Assembly (NCBI GenBank): GCA_005784505.1
Contig: VCAZ01000112.1
Location: 310,001-374,000, forward strand
Source: Bagarius yarrelli
Taxonomy: Eukaryota > Chordata > Actinopteri > Siluriformes > Sisoridae
DNA: 64,000 bases
Direction: 5' to 3'
Part shown: piece by piece, positions 1 to 10,618 of the stretch
How the letters are laid out: each line of letters opens with the position of its first letter
Numbering within the stretch: position 1 is the first letter of the stretch
Notes under the pieces: model-generated
Told to the model about the DNA's origin: nothing
The model's input: the letters and a program-made list of their open reading frames with translations, nothing else
The model's database searches: none
Translations under genes and position numbers: made by a program

Positions 1-558
1 TTGTTAGTAATCAGCCTTTAAATAGTTACATAACATTAATTCTGATTTAGATATGTGCAGAAAGGAAAAATATTATTCAGTATAGTAGAAGCCTGTCAAC
101 TTTGAGGGTTTTCCCAGGCCACCAAACGTTAAAAAAGACAGTCATCACTGTAATGATGATGTGACGACAGCCTTAGACAAGCAATCAAGACAGTGCTTTG
201 GCTTACTTCATGGGAAATAGCTATTATAATACCAATCATATCAGAATGGCCTGTTTTAGATAATAACCTGCCAAAAGTCACTGCTGCATGCTGATTCCTT
301 TCTTTTACGTCTGTCTTATTTGAGCGATAATCATGCAATTTCCTTTCGTTTGACTGACATTGTGAACAAAGTTGAACTTTTACGCTATTTTTCTGCCTTA
401 TCTTTTTTTTTTTACAGCGTAGGCTATTATACTCGTGCTGTTTATTCATGAATTAAATGAAAAATTTAAATCACTAGAGGTTTATGATGAATTTTTATTC
501 GTACACTAATATATATGTAATGTAATATATATTGTATATATTAATATTTATATTATAT
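1..558. other. AT-rich non-coding stretch, nothing recognised
   Basis: No repeat family, RNA gene or convincing exon is visible. The 106-codon minus frame here is lysine-rich and lacks any recognisable domain, as expected of chance reading through AT-rich DNA. The end is an AT-rich run (about 505-558) abutting a SINE. Confidence 0.5.
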
Positions 559-800
559 GGGGCAGTGGTGGCTCAAATGGTTAAGACGCTGAGTTGGACC
601 TGGCTTCAAGCCCCACCACCGCCAACTGTTGATCTGAAAAAAAACACCTGGTTTCAAGGCACACCACCGGCAAGCTAACCACCGTTGGGTCCTTGAGCAA
701 GACCCTTAACCCTTCCTGCTCCAGGGGCGCTGTATCATAGCTGACCCTGCGCGCTCTGACCCCCAACTTACTAAGATGGGATATGCGAAAAAAAAAAAGA
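559..800 (+). mobile_element. SINE-B copy, near full length
   Basis: Starts with the tRNA-like head gtggtggctcaaatggttaa and runs through ccttgagcaagaccc, gcgctgtatcatagctgacc and gatgggatatgcg to an A-rich end. The B-box area appears twice (about 597-612 and 647-662, both with ctggnttcaagnc), so it carries an internal duplication. This is a non-coding retroposon; the family call rests on the same order of motifs at 28703-28942. Confidence 0.8.
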
Positions 801-805
801 ATAAC

Positions 806-960
806 GTTTACAGCATTTGGACAGACGCCCTTATCCAACTGAGCAATTGGGGGTTAAGGGCCTTGCTCAGGGACCCAGCAGTGGTGGCTTGTTGGAGCTG
901 GGAATCGAACCCACAATCTTCAGGTTGGTAGTACAACACCTAAACCATGAACCACCACTT
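806..960 (-). mobile_element. SINE-A copy
   Basis: Antisense SINE-A: gcatttggacagacgccctt (tail), caattgggggttaaggg and ggaatcgaaccc (B box), ending in the head complement accaccactt. The segment between tail and cagttgtat motif is shortened. It lies 5 bases after the tail of the SINE-B at 559-800, giving a tail-to-tail pair. Confidence 0.85.
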
Positions 961-1090
961 CATAACGATATAGAAAGTCATAACAATATTTCAGTCATTA
1001 CACATTTATAATATTAACATGTCAAGGTAGTTGCTGGTAGATCATGCATTAAGCATTTTTTATTAATTATAATATTATAAATAAGAGAAG

Positions 1091-1378
1091 GGCTTAGTTG
1101 TTAAGGTGGTTATGGTGGCTTAGTGGTTAAGGTGGTTATAGTGACTTAGTGGTTAAGGTGATTATGATGACTTAGTTGTTAGGGTGGTTATGGTAACTTA
1201 GTGGTTCAGTTTGTATGGTGAATTACTAGTTAAAGTTGTTATGATAGTTATAGTGACTTCATGGTTAGGGTGGTTATGGTGACTTAGTTGTTAAGGTGGT
1301 TATAGTGGCTTAGTGGTTGAGGTAGTATAGTGACAGTGATTAAGGTGGTATGGTTCCTTAGTGGTTAAGATGGTTAAG
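1091..1378 (+). repeat. 26-bp minisatellite, SINE-head-like unit
   Basis: About eleven diverged units of ggcttagtggttaaggtggt plus a tat(a/g)gt spacer. Unit starts are visible at 1091, 1117, 1143, 1169, 1195, about 1220, 1255, 1281, 1307, about 1332 and 1355, a period of 25-26 except for one longer step (1220-1255). The unit resembles the A-box end of the window's SINEs, and a headless SINE-B body follows at once, so internal expansion of a SINE head is the likely origin. Confidence 0.8.
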
Positions 1379-1490
1379 GCCACCACTGTTAAGCCCCTAA
1401 AAAGGCCCTTAACACTCCTGGCTCAAAGGGTGCTGTATCATGACTACCTCAGAAGCTGGGATGTGTCTCAAGAAGCATTTTGCTGTACTG
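1379..1490 (+). mobile_element. SINE-B body fused to minisatellite
   Basis: Contains ccaccactgttaagccccta, ggcccttaacactcctggct, gtgctgtatcatgactacc, agctgggatgtg and cattttgctgtactgtagta, the SINE-B body and tail in order. The head is replaced by, or expanded into, the preceding 26-bp array. Confidence 0.75.
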
Positions 1491-2526
1491 TAGTAGATCT
1501 TCAGCTTTTAAGCTTATACACTGTATGGCTAAATACCTTACCAGCAAACCCCTAAGTGTTCTGCATCTCAATCCCACTACACCTTTGGAATCAACTGGAA
1601 CACTGGCTGAACCAAGACATCCTAATCCAGCGTTAATGCCTAATTATTTAGTAAATAAATATAATAAAGTAATAATTAAGAACTCCAATAGTGTATCTTA
1701 ATATTATTATATTTGCTAAATTCCTCATCTTTAGGCAAATTGAAAAACAAAAATATTTACCATTTATCATAGGACATTCATGACTTGGTGAAAAAAATAA
1801 TTACTCTTAACAGATAGACTGGGTTTTTTTTGGCTGAAATGATTTCCAGCCATGTTGACATATGCTGATTTAATTTCCTTCTATGATACCTTCCCACACA
1901 ATGACTGCCTGGAGTGTTCTTTTCAGAAGACATCGCATTTGGTCATTAGAATAACAGACATACACATGAGACAGCTTTGAATTGATTTATAAGTGTTTAG
2001 CTAAATAATAATTATGAAAAGTAAGGGATAAAAATCATAAACAGATTTGGTACAGAATGTTTTCATGTCCTGTGTGCCTTGATTAAAGGATTGTATTGCT
2101 TCAAAATGATGGCAGACACCTGGACTGGGGTATTGGCTATTTTCCTAGTAGCAGGTGTAGACAGTAATTTTCACAGTGGTAGTGTGTGCTAACACGTCAG
2201 TAAACATCCCAACAATACCTAAAAATAACTGAACTGAAATGTGGAATTTAGCTTCAAAGAAGTGTATCGAGCTTTGGGAAATGTAGATAATGTAAAGTTA
2301 AAAATATTAACTTTACATTTTTTGAATGTTTTAATTTATTTATTATTATAATTTGCATATCAATGGGTGCTCTATGAAAGCAGATGCTTTTTAACAGTTT
2401 TATCATTTTATTACAGAAAAGAATTTCGTCACAACATACTATGAATTTTCGAGGTACTAAATATTTATATATTTTAACAATAGTTAAAAATTGGCTGGAT
2501 AAAATATTTTAATTGTTTAAAAATAT
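1491..2526. other. Single-copy-like AT-rich DNA
   Basis: No recognised repeat or exon apart from the perfect hairpin at 2289-2319, listed separately. Confidence 0.45.
2289..2319. other. Perfect 13-bp-stem hairpin
   Basis: The arm aatgtaaagttaa (2289-2301) is followed by 5 bases and then its exact reverse complement ttaactttacatt (2307-2319). Neither arm belongs to a repeat family recognised here. It could be a MITE remnant, a chance palindrome in AT-rich DNA, or a structural site; no function is claimed. Confidence 0.7.
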
Positions 2527-2655
2527 TGGACCTGTCCAGGGTGTACCTCTCCTGCCCTTCGCCCTTGCAGAGGCGGCTGGGATGGGCTCCAGCAGATCCC
2601 TGTGACCCCGAATTAAGGGAATAAGCGGGTAAAGAGAATGAATGAATAAATAAAA
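2527..2655 (+). mobile_element. R1 repeat, 3' portion
   Basis: Carries cctgtccagggtgtacctc, ctgggatgggctccagcaga, ccctgtgaccc and gggaataagcgggta, the 3' end of R1, then a gaatgaatgaat tail. The 5' half is missing. Confidence 0.8.
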
Positions 2656-2761
2656 ATATTGATGAAGGGTATTCGTAATATTGACGAATAGTTATAGGCT
2701 GATCAGTGATTGTTGTAATAGAATAAAGGGGAATAGTGATTGGTTGTTTGTTTGATCATTT

Positions 2762-2762
<1 letters not shown>

Positions 2763-2816
<54 letters not shown>

Positions 2817-2897
2817 GTCTGTCTGTCTGTCTGACCATTTGTCTTTCTATCTATCTGTCTGTCCATTTGTCTTTCTATCTATCTATCTACCTATCTA

Positions 2898-2936
<39 letters not shown>

Positions 2937-2965
2937 GTATGTTTGTATATTTGTCTGTCTATCTA
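2763..2965 (+). repeat. TATC/TGTC compound microsatellite
   Basis: About 13 pure tatc units are followed by blocks of tgtc and mixed tatc/tgtc units with interruptions. The two overlapping leucine/serine/tyrosine-rich open frames here come from the tetranucleotide and are not genes. Confidence 0.95.
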
Positions 2966-3789
2966 TTTACAGTAGATACTCTACATAGAGTATTTTTAGC
3001 TTTAGATCAGAAACCCCCCGTCTCTATCTTTCCCCAACTGACACTGAATGTCTGAAGAGAGCCTTTTTCATGCGAGTGTGTGTACTGTAAGTTTGTATCT
3101 GTGTATCTCTGCCTGGATTTGAGAGTCATAATTCAAAACAATCCAGCAGAGATGAAAGCGGGTATAGAGGGATCCTCAGGGGGTGAGAGGTGCCTGAAGC
3201 AAAGGTCTCCTCACAGGGTGTCAGAAATTTCCTAGGCTGATTGCTGGCAGAGGATTTTGGAAGAGGGTCAGTTTCTCCTCCTAAAAGTCAGCGGCATTTG
3301 TGGCAAGAATGCTTTTTGTAGTAACTTTATCCTGTTTTTGAAGAATCAGTAATGTGTGTGTGTGTGGGGGGGGTATCTCACATCTTCATACATCATAGGA
3401 TTTGCAGCACATCAAGTGCCCATACTAGCAATCTGATTGTTCTTTTGATTTGTGTGATAGTGCTGTGAAAATCAGCTTATCTTTGTATAAAATTATCTGG
3501 CAGCATAGATTCACTAGCATATTTTATAACTCACAAAAACTTATAATAAACTTTATTCAAATAATAGCAGAAAAATAGAGACTTTTTATACACAAATCAT
3601 TATTTTATATGCAGAAGAGAAAAGTATAGCTTAAGCTTTTAAAGACAGAACATATTGTAAATAATTCTAAAAGCTAAATGCATTAAAAAAGATATAATAC
3701 ACATAAAATAAATTAAATTAGATAGGATCATAAGACACCAATTGTGTGACGATAATTACACAAGCAAATTTTAAAAAATTGAAAAAAAA
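2966..3789. other. Single-copy-like DNA
   Basis: A short gtgtgtgtgtgtg plus poly-G run lies at about 3353-3373. The rest is AT-rich, with no exon, RNA gene or repeat family recognised. Confidence 0.45.
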
Positions 3790-4370
3790 AATTGAGAAAA
3801 GGTTTAGTGTTTCGTGTTTCATGTTTAGTTTTCAGTTTCATGTTTGTGTTCTTTGTTCTAGCCTTTTTTTTTTTTTTTTTACTTCCTGTCTTGTTCTTTG
3901 TCATGTGATCTTTACATTTACATTAAATTTATGGCATTTGGAAGACGCCCTTATCCAGAGAGACTTACATTTATCTTGGTCTTTCATGCAACTAAAGGTT
4001 AAGCGCTTTGCTAAGGGGCCCCAGCAGTAGCAACTTAGTGGTGCTGGGAATCGAACCCTGATCTTCCAATTAGCAGTCCAACACCTTAACCTCTGAGCTA
4101 CCACTTCTTCTTGATCTTTGTTCCCTCCTTTGTGATCCCGTTGTCCATGTGTCTTGTTCTTATTGGTTAGTTTTGTGTATATATAACCCTTTTGTTGTAT
4201 TGTGTGTTTGTGCGTTATTATCCGTGTACCACTGCCTGGTGAGTTCATGTCAAGCTAAGTTAAGTCAAGTTTAGTTTATAGGTTATTGGTTTGCACTTGT
4301 GTTCTTCTGAAAAACCAAAATTTTGAGAAAGTATTGTGTTCTAATAAAATGGAGGGAATAAATCTTAAAA
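3790..4370 (+). mobile_element. Older dispersed repeat split by a SINE
   Basis: The left part (tttcatgtttgtgttctttg, then cttgttctttgtcatgtgat) and right part (tttgttccctcctttgtgat, cttgttcttattggttagtt, gtatataaccctttt, catgtcaagctaagttaagt) form one unit interrupted by SINE-A. I recognise the joined order from memory as a common teleost repeat, probably an untranslated or LTR-like piece of a larger element. An A-run ends it near 4370. Confidence 0.6.
3914..4111 (-). mobile_element. SINE-A copy with target-site duplication
   Basis: Nearly full-length antisense SINE-A from acatttacatt, through gcatttggaagacgccctt, ggaatcgaaccctgatcttc and cagtccaacaccttaacc, to gagctaccacttct. The 8-mer tgatcttt occurs immediately on each side (3906-3913 and 4112-4119), as expected for target-primed insertion. 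The flanks rejoin sensibly once the SINE is removed. Confidence 0.9.
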
Positions 4371-4611
4371 AAAAAAAAAAAAAGTTTGACATAGAATTTT
4401 GGGATGTACTGCTTAGCAGGGCTTTAATGAACCCTTATTTTTTTAAAGCGATCTGGTTCTGGACGATATCTGTCCTGGGGTTGTTTGTCTTTTCGATCCT
4501 CCAAATAAAATTAAAAAAAATAAAATACCCTTTCAACAGCAACTTTTATTACATTGTCTTGGTGTTTTTAAAATAAGCAGGGAGCACTTGGCCTCTATGT
4601 ATATGAACAGT

Positions 4612-4657
<46 letters not shown>

Positions 4658-5809
4658 CTTTGTCTCTCTGTGTCTTAATGAGATAGGCGAAATGAAACCT
4701 CTGTCTACTAAGTAACGGCGCCACTCGAAATCATTATCAGCTCGACTCTCTGCCTTCGATTGGACTAGAACGTATCCGTCAGACCTGAGGCTCACTGAAA
4801 TATAATCATCTCTAACAGCCCATCACTGATAAAAACTCTTTTCATCTTTTTTTTTTCCTCCGGTGAAAAACACTCAGATGGGGCCTCGACAACTTCGCTC
4901 TATTAAGGGAAGACAATTAACGAAGGACGTTTTGACCCTAATTCCATTAACGTCTCTTCTCTTTTTCAGCACAGTAATAATTCTTTCTGATATTTGGCGA
5001 ATGCGGCCTGTTCCTGGTCAGCCCCGAAACATCCAAGAGCTTTTTTTTGCAGAAAGTGGGCAGATGTACTTGAACGAGCGTTCTGCGTAGGAGTAGAGTT
5101 TAATTGGACGAGCTATTCGCCATTGAGCCACTGTACTAGTGACAGGGTGAGAGAAAAAGAGACGTTGTGTTAGAAGTTTGATGCTGTAAATTTTCAGTAA
5201 CAGATTTTTTTACAGTTAAGAGAGAAACATGGGCTCGATTGAATGGTTAATTTGATCTTGTTTAATTCGATTTGGTTGATTTTTTATTTAATACAAGATG
5301 AAATACTGACGCTTTGTTTTCGAAGGGTTTCTGTGTAAAGCCGATTTATTCTTTGTTTACTTGATTAGGGATAAACTCTGTTTGCTTGTTTGGTTTTGCA
5401 ATTGTTACGTACTGTACATCTTCTGTAGCACATAAAAGAGGTCTTGAAGATCATATACAGATGCCACGATACATCCAAATTATTGAAAGGAATGAATATT
5501 AATCGTAGTAGCAGACAACACAGCAACAGTTAATGTTTTATATACTTGCGGTATGTACTGTATGGTACATGATTTTTTTTGTACGAATAGAGTAGAGTTT
5601 ATACACGGAAAATGTAAAAAAATCGAAGTTTATTTTTTAAACTTGGATGTAAATATATGCATAGATTTTTTTTCTATAGCTGAAAAACCATAGCGTATAG
5701 ATGAACAGTGATTTGTTAGATCCTAAACTAAATGTAGGACAAACCCAGAACCATTAAAAAAAACATAACACAACAATATTGCATTTTGTTTGTAATAAAG
5801 ACTAATGTG
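4371..5809. other. Single-copy-like DNA with a CT run
   Basis: A (CT)n run of about 40 bases lies at 4613-4653. About 4690-5100 is less AT-biased and has a 75-codon plus frame (4863-5090). That frame shows no recognisable domain, so I do not call it an exon. The remainder is AT-rich, with nothing recognised. Confidence 0.45.
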
Positions 5810-5990
5810 GAAAGTGGTAGTGCAGTGTTTAAGGTGCTAATTGGGAGATTTGGTTTAATTCCCAGTTCAACTAAGCTGCGACTATTGGTCACCTAACCAA
5901 AGCCATTAACCCCTAATTGCTTAGTTGTATATGAGGGATAAATGTAAGTCGCTCTGGATAAGGGCGTCTGACAAATAATGTAAATGTAAG
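5810..5990 (+). mobile_element. SINE-A copy
   Basis: Full order from head (gtggtagtgcagtgtttaag) through taattcccag, ccattaacccctaattgctt and gtcgctctggataagggcgt to an aatgtaaatgtaag end. Part of the head-to-B-box interval is deleted (about 12 bases around ggactgct). Confidence 0.9.
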
Positions 5991-6698
5991 TTTTTGAGGC
6001 AAATGTAGGTTCATATATACATTTATATTTGTAAGGACAGTTCGTCCTGCAGTGGTTCAGGCTGTAGGATTGCCAAAAGACTAAAAAAACTTTATCAGCT
6101 AGACTGTATAAACTATATTTGTCTATTACTTGTCTATTGCCACCCACTGCCACTTATACCAATGACGGTGCAGTTAAAATAGTTAAATCTGTGGGAGAGC
6201 ATTACTATCGAGTAATTATATTGTATTGCAAATGGTAGCAATACTAGTTTGCGTGTCATTTATAATTAAAATGATTTAACGACAATATATTGTTATGGTC
6301 ACACTTGCATCAGTTACAAAAAAATGCAGAATGGTAAAATATAGATAGTTCATTGTACCCAGTATGTATGTCAAATGTTACTTGGGAAAGAGGAAGAGAG
6401 AGAGATAGAGAGAGGACTAAAAAGAGAGGAAAAACTTTCCAGCAAAGTAAGAAAGAGCGTAGAAAAAGAAGAGGAGAGACAGAGCACTGGTTAAAATCTT
6501 CTTTCTGACTATGTGGAAAAGAAACAATCAAACTGACCAATCAGCAGATTACAGCTTCACTCATTGTTCAAAAAGCTTCGACTTTACAAGTTGAAACCAT
6601 CTGGAGTGGAGGACAAAAAATGGAGGACAAAAAGTGCTTTAAAATAAAAGTAAACTAAATATTAATGATGCCTAATGACATAATATATACATATTTAC
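5991..6698. other. Single-copy-like DNA
   Basis: A purine-rich gaga block sits at about 6390-6485. No exon or known repeat was recognised. Confidence 0.45.
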
Positions 6699-7351
6699 CA
6701 GTGGCATGCCTTGCATTTGACCTTCATTGGGAACTTCTCAGAGGCTGAAAGCCAGTGGTACCGCTTGTAGGCACTGGTCTGGTTCCGGAGTAAAGGGATA
6801 AGCTAGCTAGCTTCGGGGTTAGCCCACCTATCCTTATGATGTCTAAGTTATCTGTCCGCCTTGAAAATAGAAGTCAATTTCTAATTCAGCTGTATTAATG
6901 TGTGCAGTTGCTACAGAGGTGTTTTGAAAGTCAAACTTGGCTATAACAGTTTTGCACCGATCAACCAATCAGAGGACAGAAAAATGCTGACGTTATTGTA
7001 GGCTAGCTAGCTAGCTGTGTAGGGCGAATTTAAAAACTGATATAAGAAAAACTGGTATAAGAAACAGTCCCATTGATTATATAGTTTAAATTACATGGGC
7101 AGCACTAGTGATTCTAAAGGCACTGGGCAGCACATAGAGACTGAAATCTGATTGGACAAAAAATGTAACATCCACATACACATACTGGAAGCAGTGCAGC
7201 AAGAGAAACGCTACGAAATGAAGAGAATAAACTGCTGGGAATCAATTAATACAATTTAATAGAACAAATATTAGCATTTGGGTTGTAAATGTAGGTCAGT
7301 GTTTCTGATAGTCTTTAGACCAGCAGAGAAACCCTTGCTGGCCCACCACTG
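6699..7351. mobile_element. hAT-like non-autonomous DNA transposon
   Basis: The two ends are inverted: cagtggcatgcc on the left, and the right end reads cagtggtgggccagcaaggg on the other strand. The flanking 8-mers atatttac (6691-6698) and gtatatac (7352-7359) agree at 6 of 8 positions, compatible with a decayed hAT target duplication. The interior has no transposase. The right portion matches a fish repeat I recall, not a database hit. Confidence 0.5.
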
Positions 7352-7359
7352 GTATATAC

Positions 7360-8497
7360 ATACACTTATAATGCTTATATTACAATCCACATATCCAACT
7401 TTCCTGCTCGTATTCTACATTAAATGTCCGTCCTTTAGACGGATGTTAAATCCATATAACAACAAAGTGCGTGACAACATGACATGTCCGTCTGCTGATG
7501 TCTATGCCAACCTGCATCACCCAGGAGGTGTTTGTTTTTTCCTATCTTCTCTTCCTGTGATGGATTAATTGGGCTGTAAACCCTCACTTTCCCGGCATAA
7601 GAAGATACACACAGACACCCACACACAAACACAGGGAGACACACACACATACACATATCCTAGTGCTAAAAATAGTACGTATCGACGAGCCTCATTTCAA
7701 CCAGGAGCTGCTGCATTGTTTTGTGCCACAGCAGATATGATGGAAAGCGCGACAAGTCAAGATACTCATTTTCCTCCAGTTTCTTATTACGCCTTCTCAC
7801 CTCCTTACTTTTTTTTTCCATGTGTGTATCCTTTCTCGCTGTGAACTGGAGCCACTCGGAAAACAAAGTCATCAGACAAAGCATTGGTGTGTGCCGTTAA
7901 GAGCTCTCTAGACTCTACACACACACATTGCCTGTGTGCTTTTCTAAAGGACAGCTAGGCTAATTGGCCGCAGTCGGGGTGATCACAAGGCCTGATTAAA
8001 AATGTGACTCCAGGCACTACACCTGGTTGTGCACAAGGCCTTGCTTACATCACACCGTCACTTACCCGCTTAGTGCCTTATCCTGCCTTAGCAGCAAAGA
8101 GATTTGTTATTTTTTTGTCCAGAATGCTGCCTGCACATTAAAGGGTTGACTGAGTTAGCTGAGCAATATAAATTTATAAAATAGCACCGAGAGCAGTTTT
8201 TTTATCCTGTAAAGCAGTGTAGGCTGCTCACGATACAGACAACCTAACGTTTTACTTTACTCTGTGAAAATCAGTGTTTTTGGTCATGTTATGCATCATT
8301 TATTTTCAACTATTCCTGACTACTCAAGATAAACATATTTTAAGAAAATAGATCATTTCTATATTTGTAATTTGCCAGCGTCTTTGATAAATAAAAATAA
8401 TTGCATAGCTTGGGGCTTGGATTTCTTTCTAGCCTCGACTGTAGATTTACACAGATTGTTAGTAACAGTTATAATAGGTAATTACATAACTTAATTT
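7360..8497. other. Single-copy-like DNA
   Basis: A CA-rich patch lies at 7608-7656. The stretch 7900-8160 has fairly even composition and no recognised repeat. Several short open frames on both strands have no domain signature. Confidence 0.45.
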
Positions 8498-8634
8498 GGG
8501 CAGCACGGTGGCTTAGTGATTAGCACTGTTGCTTCACAGCAAGAAGGTCTCGGGTTCGATTCCTGGGCACTGGCTTTTCTGTGCGGAGTTTGCATGTTCT
8601 CCCTGTTTGTGTGGGTTTATGAATGAATGAATGA
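8498..8634 (+). mobile_element. R1 repeat, 5' portion
   Basis: Begins with gggcagcacggtggcttagt, continues ttagcactgttgcttcacag, gggttcgattcctggg and gtttgcatgttctccctg, then jumps to a gaatgaatgaatga tail. The middle of R1 is deleted. The tRNA-like A and B boxes are intact by eye. Confidence 0.85.
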
Positions 8635-8687
8635 CTTAATCTGCTTGTCAGATGACTTAAGCTGTTTGACATTTTTTAGCCTTTTTA

Positions 8688-8823
8688 GTCAACCACTGTT
8701 GGGTCCTTCAGCAAGAACCTGAACCCTTCCTGCTCCAGCGGCGCTGTATCATAGCTGACCCTGCGATCTTCTAAGCTGGGAAGAAACTAATTTCACTGTG
8801 TTGTTAAGTTTATGTGACAAAGA
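8688..8823 (+). mobile_element. SINE-B 3' portion
   Basis: Starts at tcaaccactgttgggtcctt, then cttcctgctccagc, gcgctgtatcatagctgacc, taagctgggaaga, and tail tttcactgtgttgttaagt with atgtgacaaaga. The tRNA head is absent, so this is a 5'-truncated insertion. Confidence 0.85.
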
Positions 8824-8995
8824 TATTAACATGCCTAACACATTATTAAGGAAGTTTACAAAATCAACAACTCTTGTCAAGTTAAAACGCAAAAAGTACA
8901 GCTGTCCATCCTGTAAGTTTATAGTGTTTCTGTTTAGAATGGAAACAATGCATGCAAAGAGAGGAACATTAAAGACTTGAGACATTGAACATATC

Positions 8996-9118
8996 TGAGC
9001 ACTTGGAGGTTAAGGGCCTAGCTCAGAGGCCCAGCAGTGTCAACTTTGTGGTGCTGGGAATCGAACCTTAATTCTTCAATAAGCAGTCCAACACCTTAAC
9101 CACTGTGCTACCACTTCC
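8996..9118 (-). mobile_element. SINE-A copy lacking its tail
   Basis: Antisense body and head: ggaggttaagggcctagctc, gtggtgctgggaatcgaacc, cagtccaacaccttaaccac and gtgctaccacttcc. The 3' tail with the gcgact motif is missing. Confidence 0.85.
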
Positions 9119-9292
9119 CCACCTCCGATCCAGAAGCATGTGTACATCTGACCATCGTGCCCATGCATGCTTGTTGAACATCCAACCAAACAGTTAGCCT
9201 CCTCTGTGCTACTATTAGAGCCTTTATTTACTTTAAGAGCATTTATCAGGTCAGACATTCATATAGGAAAAGAGGCATGGTGCACAGTCTGC

Positions 9293-9400
9293 AGTCCAGC
9301 TCCTCCTGAAGGTGTTGACTGGATTTGAGGTCAGCATTTTGTGTAGGTAGTTAGATTTTCTACTTCAGTCTTGGCCAAGCTTTAATTCAATCTCAAATCC
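9293..9400. mobile_element. D transposon fragment
   Basis: gaaggtgttgactggatttg, aggtcagcattttgtgtagg and cttggccaagctttaa follow the same order as the better-preserved D copies at 39490-39730 and 41150-41610. Only an internal part is visible. Confidence 0.5.
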
Positions 9401-9764
9401 CAGACTTATGCACTTTTACATGCCGTTTTAAAGCACAGAATATAAATAGTGTGAGTAGTGTGTTCACACTGAATATTTCAAAAAGAAGTGCACTTCAAGT
9501 AACCGGATGATAACTGGCACTTATTCAGCTGAAAAAATGAAGTGTGAAATGTTGGACATGTTATGCACTCAACGGTAGCAGCTTTACTTATTAAGTTGAA
9601 GAGGGACAGTATAGAAAACGACACACTTTGGCGGTTTAGACTTCTAGTTAGTAAAAAAAAAAAAAACCCTGAAGGGTTTTATAAAATTCATACACTAGAC
9701 TGTGAAGTACATATTGCATAGTTTTAGCAGAAATTGATTTGGACCATAGCTCCTGTCTAAATGT

Positions 9765-10085
9765 GTAAAGCACCAGACGGAGTAGAATCCATGTTGCAGA
9801 ATAGTGTGTTTATTAATGACAAAGGGGCAGTTCAACAAACGTATTCAGGGTAAAGGCAGACGTCAGCACACAAAAAATATTGGCAGGTAAAACCAAAACG
9901 CAAAACATAAAAACAAAAGTCGAGATACAGGCAGGGGTCAAAACCATGGAACCAGTCCAGAAACTATGGCGCTCGGTATGTCACATAATCGAACAATACT
10001 TCGCACTGATTAACAAAACCGGCTAGTTTAAATAGCGACTTTGTGGTGCAGGAGCTAGTATCCAGATCGAAGGCGCCCTCTGCTG
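9765..10085. repeat. Probable dispersed repeat, family unnamed
   Basis: Features include agtgtgtttattaatgacaa, aaccaaaacgcaaaacataa, caggcaggggtcaaaacc, cagtccagaaact and cgaaggcgccctctgctgt. This layout resembles a fish interspersed repeat I recall. A weaker relative may lie at 42290-42370. No coding content. Confidence 0.4.
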
Positions 10086-10577
10086 TAAATGCCATCCGAA
10101 ACACATTTGAGATGGATAAAAAGCCTTTGCTCAAACCAATTCAGGAGGTGGTCTGGGACGCATCTTAGACAAAACTGGACAAATTTGAGGCCGCAATTAA
10201 ACTGCATATATCAAGATCGGATTCGACCCACGATCGTGTAGGCAAGAAAAAAGCACATAGATTTCGTTTTTCATGCGATTTTTACCTGTCAATGTGATTC
10301 GGACGTCATTATATATATTATGATGGTGCAGGACGTCAACTCAGGTAGACACTAACAGCAATATATATATGATTTACTGCAACTGTTTTTTGGATATTTA
10401 TTATTTTTGTTCACTTGAAGGCTGTTTTGTCTATAAACTAAAAGAGCATTGTTTTGTTGCGGAAGCAAAATACTGAACAATCATTCTGTCTTTGTCCATT
10501 GCGTCCATTGACAAATTTATGTGGCCACGTCCAGCTATCCAATCAATCAAAGAAAATACATATATATATATATATAT

Positions 10578-10618
<41 letters not shown>

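Noticed and set aside
1091..1378. A CRISPR-like array with a regular 26-bp period
   Set aside because: There are no unique spacers; the units are contiguous, diverged and SINE-like, in a eukaryotic setting.
2740..2988. Leu/Ser/Tyr repeat frames
   Set aside because: Direct product of the TATC/TGTC microsatellite.
4863..5090. 75-codon frame with basic and hydrophobic residues in less AT-rich DNA
   Set aside because: No domain or clear splice pattern; cannot be told from chance without homology.
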